Shown here: in pieces, positions 18,601-21,464 of the stretch
Position numbering within the stretch: the first letter of the stretch is position 1
Layout: each line of letters opens with the position of its first letter
Assembly: GCA_004151065.3 (NCBI GenBank)
Contig: NWUY0300039383.1
Coordinates: 16,066-37,529 of the forward strand
Reading direction: 5' to 3'
From: Larix sibirica
Taxonomy: Eukaryota; Streptophyta; Pinopsida; Pinales; Pinaceae
Length of the DNA stretch: 21,464 nucleotides
Notes under the pieces: generated by a model
What the model was told of the DNA's origin: nothing
Databases searched by the model: none
The model's input: the letters and a program-made list of their open reading frames with translations, nothing else
Made by a program: the position numbers and the translations under genes

Positions 18601-20186
18601 ACATAACCCAAAACAAAAACTCATACAGAACATATCACTGTAATATGTAAATCAATCGACTTTTCAACTTACTCACAATCCCGTTACTTTTCATCAACTC
18701 GAGAAAACAAGGGAGATTAAGCTGACTTAAATATGTTCAATATAACTTGAGTCTCATAACCAAGCCCGTTAACGTCTTCATATATCGTAGAGCACAATAT
18801 CAAGCATGGACTACATCACAGATAGGTTGGTAATACGCTTTCCAGTTAAAACCCCAGATAGCTAAATTCTGTTCATTTCAACGATATAATGGCTGGACAG
18901 AGAAAATTGGATACTCTGAAGAGGAACTCTCGGAGAATATATTTAGTATAAACAATTCAATACTTCTCTCTCAATGAGAGCAGGTGGGCCATCACAACAA
19001 TAGAATTGTTTCAATGCAAGAAGTGTAATTGCCAAAAGAGCATTCTCAAAGAAACACCTCTAATTTCAGGAAAATATAATGAATTCAACAAGGAATTAAC
19101 CATATAACCTAACATATAACTAATTGGCGAAATAAAGCCTTGCACCGAAAAAGGAGGAAGGCCCGTGCTTTTCTACCTACTTGGACACGAAATATATACC
19201 TTAATGGGCATCAATAAGAAGCGTGCGAAACTTGAAAACAAAAAGAGGCCTGGGTAAATTAAGTCGTTTAGACACGTGAAAGTTAATTGACAGCTTCGTT
19301 ATTACTTTAAGTAATCATTATTTATTTTTTCACAACCGTGAAAACCAATGGAATTCTCTAACATGCATATCGACAACGATTAGAAAACAACGAATTTTCA
19401 AGAGTTCTTGCCACCATACACAAACCACACATAGGAGCAAGCCCACCTTAACCTAAAGTCGGATAATGTTCACAACCACCCCTCCTAATGTTCCTCCAGA
19501 TGTTAATGCTACTCAACATTCCAACGATCAATTCCCATGCGATGTTGGAAGTACCAGTAAGTTGGTAACATCGATACTAAGTATCTTACATATCCTTCAC
19601 CCTTTTTCCATCCTTCACCCTTTTTCCAACAAGGGTCTTCATAAAAACTCCTAAAAATAGGAAAAAATTTAGAGCAGAGCAGCAACCAAATAATATAACA
19701 TTTCAAGACATAACAAATTGGACCATATTCAGAACAACCATATTATCTACAAAATAGATTTCATCAAAGCCCTAATGTTTATAAAATTAATTTTCAAAAC
19801 CCTAATATCTGGAAAACTATAAGAGCAATAACCAAATTTAGAAGAAAACATAATTACAACCAGTGTCAACTAAAATTTCGGACAGATATACAATAGAAGA
19901 AAAGGAATGTAAAACCCAATCATTCTCGAGCATTCTATAAGGTACAAAACCCAGCACTACAAATTTTAAACCCACGCTCAGCAGACACACAGACAAAGAC
20001 CTTCAAAGGGGGTAGAACTTGACACTCAGCCACAATTCTGACATTTTGCAGGATTTTGAATGAAACACGCTAATTTTGTAATTTTACATTAGCGGACTAG
20101 CAAACGAACAATACAATGAACCACTTACCCCAATTTTTCTTCAAAAAATTGATGATAAAAGTACTTTAATGCTTAATGAAAAGTAT
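18601..20186. other. Stretch with no recognised gene
   Basis: The sequence is A-rich on plus. The plus frame at 19466-19654 starts with a Pro-rich peptide and ends in a translated short repeat; I do not recognise it. The CCCTAAT motif appears twice at about 19,780-19,806 (GCCCTAATGTTTATAAAAT and ACCCTAATATCTGGAAAAC), which is too few for telomeric repeat and probably a small duplication. Confidence 0.4.
19593..19628. repeat. 18-bp perfect tandem duplication
   Basis: TCCTTCACCCTTTTTCCA occurs twice head to tail at 19,593-19,610 and 19,611-19,628 with no mismatch, which suggests a recent slippage event. Confidence 0.9.
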
Positions 20187-20376
20187 AATCGGTTGACACA
20201 TCCATCCATATACGTGAAACTATCATCAAGAAAGTAAAATACACCATATACATCTGCAGTAGGCTTAATAGTAAGCCAACAAGAAATCGGTTGACATCCA
20301 TCCACATACGTGAAACTATAATCAAGAAAGTAAAATACACCACACCTGCAGTAGGCTTAATAGCAAGCCAACAAGA
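20187..20376. repeat. 98-bp tandem duplication
   Basis: AATCGGTTGACA...GTAGGCTTAATAG-AAGCCAACAAG occurs at 20,187-20,284 and 20,285-20,375, with a few substitutions and two small deletions in the second copy. The minus-strand frame at 20173-20442 translates through it and repeats VYFTFLIIVSRMWMDVNRF as VYFTFLMIVSRIWMDV, so that frame is a repeat artefact. Confidence 0.9.
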
Positions 20377-20780
20377 AAAAAACTCTGAAAAATTCATCTC
20401 AACAGAAAAACAAGTATTCATATAATCCAAAATCAAAAACACTCAATAGAAACATGCAAACCAAATTCATAACTCAGTCACCTTTAATTTGAATCCAATA
20501 CAAGTCTGAAGAATATAAAGGCTCCAAACCAGTTGGAATAAACATTTAGCCTCCAGTTTATATAGACGACAAAAGACGACACTCTCGTAAATTGAGAACA
20601 AATTTGCATGCAGGGGTAGTAACAACATAAGCAGCATATAATAAAAGGAAACGAAGGTGAATAAAGAACCATATTTGTTAAATAAAACGAATCCATATTA
20701 AGAGGAGTTTAAGGAAAAACATCACATAATCATAAAGAATCCCAGTTTTATACCAAGAACTGTCAATTAAGATCCATATT
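20377..20780. other. Stretch with no recognised gene; possibly 3' intron sequence of the minus-strand gene
   Basis: Read on the minus strand this is T-rich and lacks codons of note, which would suit an intron or downstream flank of the zinc-knuckle gene at the right edge. There is no direct proof. Confidence 0.3.
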
Positions 20781-20785
20781 CATTA

Positions 20786-21003
20786 CCTAGGTTTCCAGTA
20801 GTTCAAAACAAAGTAGTATCTGCGGACAAAAACCATTCACGGCGGGACGGCTGTTACACGAAATATAACTTTAATCACCGCCTAACAGATCAAAGGAGAT
20901 AGTGTTTATCCCTAGCCAATAGTAGCAAAAATAGAACTTCTACCGCCAATTATGGCCCGGCTCCACTTCTAAAGAGTCTACGGATAAATAGTTCATTGAG
21001 TAC
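20786..21003 (-). other. Candidate splice signals in a 3' UTR of the minus-strand zinc-knuckle gene
   Basis: On the minus strand, AAG|GTACTC at 21,003 could be a donor and TTTTTGTCCGCAG ending at 20,820 an acceptor, giving a 184-base intron. The short segment after it ends in CCTAG|GTAATG at 20,786, a second possible donor. These are consensus matches only, without transcript evidence. GT and AG occur often by chance in A+T-rich DNA. Confidence 0.2.
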
Positions 21004-21219
21004 CTTACATTACATTAGAGAACCAACAAACATAACTAAGCCTGCAAATTTCAAAACACGGTAAAATATTTAAGCCAGACATACCCAAAATCGGAGCAGG
21101 CTAAGAACAACAAAAGCCACAAACCACGAAATCTCAGTGAAGGCGTGAGCAGCAGCAGCGGGCACAACATTCAAAACGCTTGAGATGAGAAACAGACAGA
21201 GAGGAGGCTTCTGTGACGC

Positions 21220-21357
21220 CTAACCCTCACGGTTAGGGCAGTCTCGGGCGAAGTGACCAAATTCACCACACTGATAACAGCTGCCACCGCCTGCGCCGCC
21301 GCCACTAGTGCAGTCTCTAGCAAAGTGGCCAGATTCACCGCACTTGACAAATAACCA
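21220..21357 (-). CDS. C-terminal part of a glycine-rich double CCHC zinc-knuckle protein (cold-shock-domain/GRP2-like), partial or pseudogene
   Basis: The minus-strand frame ending at stop TAG 21,220-21,222 encodes two zinc knuckles joined by a Gly/Ser-rich spacer. Knuckle 1 (21,351-21,310) reads [14 protein letters not shown]. The spacer is [10 protein letters not shown]. Knuckle 2 (21,279-21,238) reads [14 protein letters not shown] and is intact CX2CX4HX4C, followed by PNREG and stop. Such Gly-rich tails with CGExGHFARDC knuckles are typical of plant cold-shock-domain proteins, which bind nucleic acid. No cold-shock domain is visible in the remaining 100 bases. In knuckle 1 the first Cys is Phe, and a TAG stands four codons upstream (21,361-21,363), directly before a CAG that could be a splice acceptor. 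So it may be the last exon of a real gene, or a broken copy. The frame open at 21171-21443 on the same strand is the wrong frame for the knuckles. Confidence 0.6.
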   Translation of the reverse strand, partial: WLFVKCGESGHFARDCTSGGGAGGGSCYQCGEFGHFARDCPNREG

Positions 21358-21464
21358 CTGCTACAGCAGCTGACCCAGGAAATACAGTTCCTTTCGGAGA
21401 AAAACGATATACTCCATAGGTGGAGAGATGGCTTTCTCAACATGGGCGCGGGAAACCTCTTTGC

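Noticed and set aside
19780-19806. CCCTAAT pairs as interstitial telomeric repeat
   Set aside because: There are only two separate occurrences with different flanks, too few for a telomeric array.
20173-20442. Open frame on minus with repeated hydrophobic segments
   Set aside because: The repetition comes from the 98-bp tandem duplication. No motif is present outside it.
21171-21443. 90-codon Ala/Val/Leu-rich open frame on minus
   Set aside because: It overlaps the zinc knuckles in another frame. The CGExGHFARDC knuckles in the neighbouring frame are far too specific to be chance, so this frame is the shadow.

Overview
This window looks like an intergenic, repeat-rich stretch of a plant nuclear genome. 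The evidence is a decayed plant-type L1 LINE, decayed Ty1/copia and Ty3/gypsy pieces, low gene density, high A+T content and many diverged duplications. Heavily eroded elements in so little coding sequence would fit a large seed-plant genome, possibly a gymnosperm, but nothing here fixes the species. There is no bacterial operon, CRISPR array, rRNA or tRNA gene that I can see, and no complete protein-coding gene. Single or double N positions (about 1281 and 2030-2031) show a draft assembly.

Layout. From 1 to about 2,480 I recognise no gene. From about 2,480 to 4,560 the minus strand carries the wreck of an LTR-retrotransposon polyprotein: a retropepsin-like domain (3,880-4,390), then a proline-rich linker, then two CCHC zinc knuckles (3,166-3,368) and a serine/aspartate-rich tail. 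From 5,365 to 5,610 there is a CA/TA microsatellite and a 97-bp tandem duplication carrying a TG...CA palindrome. From about 7,000 to 8,930 on the plus strand lies a Ty1/copia fragment: possible LTR, a 107-bp tandem duplication, a degenerate initiator-Met primer-binding site, and a frameshifted gag. From about 10,200 to 13,150 on the plus strand lies an L1-type LINE ORF2: endonuclease, reverse transcriptase with motif B deleted, and a C-terminal zinc/W-rich region. An 83-bp tandem duplication with A-runs follows it.

From about 14,830 to 16,170 there is a layered repeat array: 166-bp units with a small conserved hairpin, then a family of about 100-bp units, then a two-fold duplication of a roughly 350-bp block, with a long-range inverted repeat. 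From 16,600 to 20,380 there are several more diverged local duplications in DNA that is A-rich on the plus strand. The last 250 bases hold, on the minus strand, the end of a glycine-rich double CCHC zinc-knuckle protein resembling plant cold-shock-domain/GRP2 proteins, with one zinc ligand lost or spliced differently. It is the only candidate for part of a host gene.

The parts do not form a working system. They read as separate, ageing transposons and local duplications. I found no convincing novel functional system. The points most worth a second look are the inverted order of protease and zinc knuckles in the minus-strand element, the nested repeat array, and the zinc-knuckle gene at the right edge.
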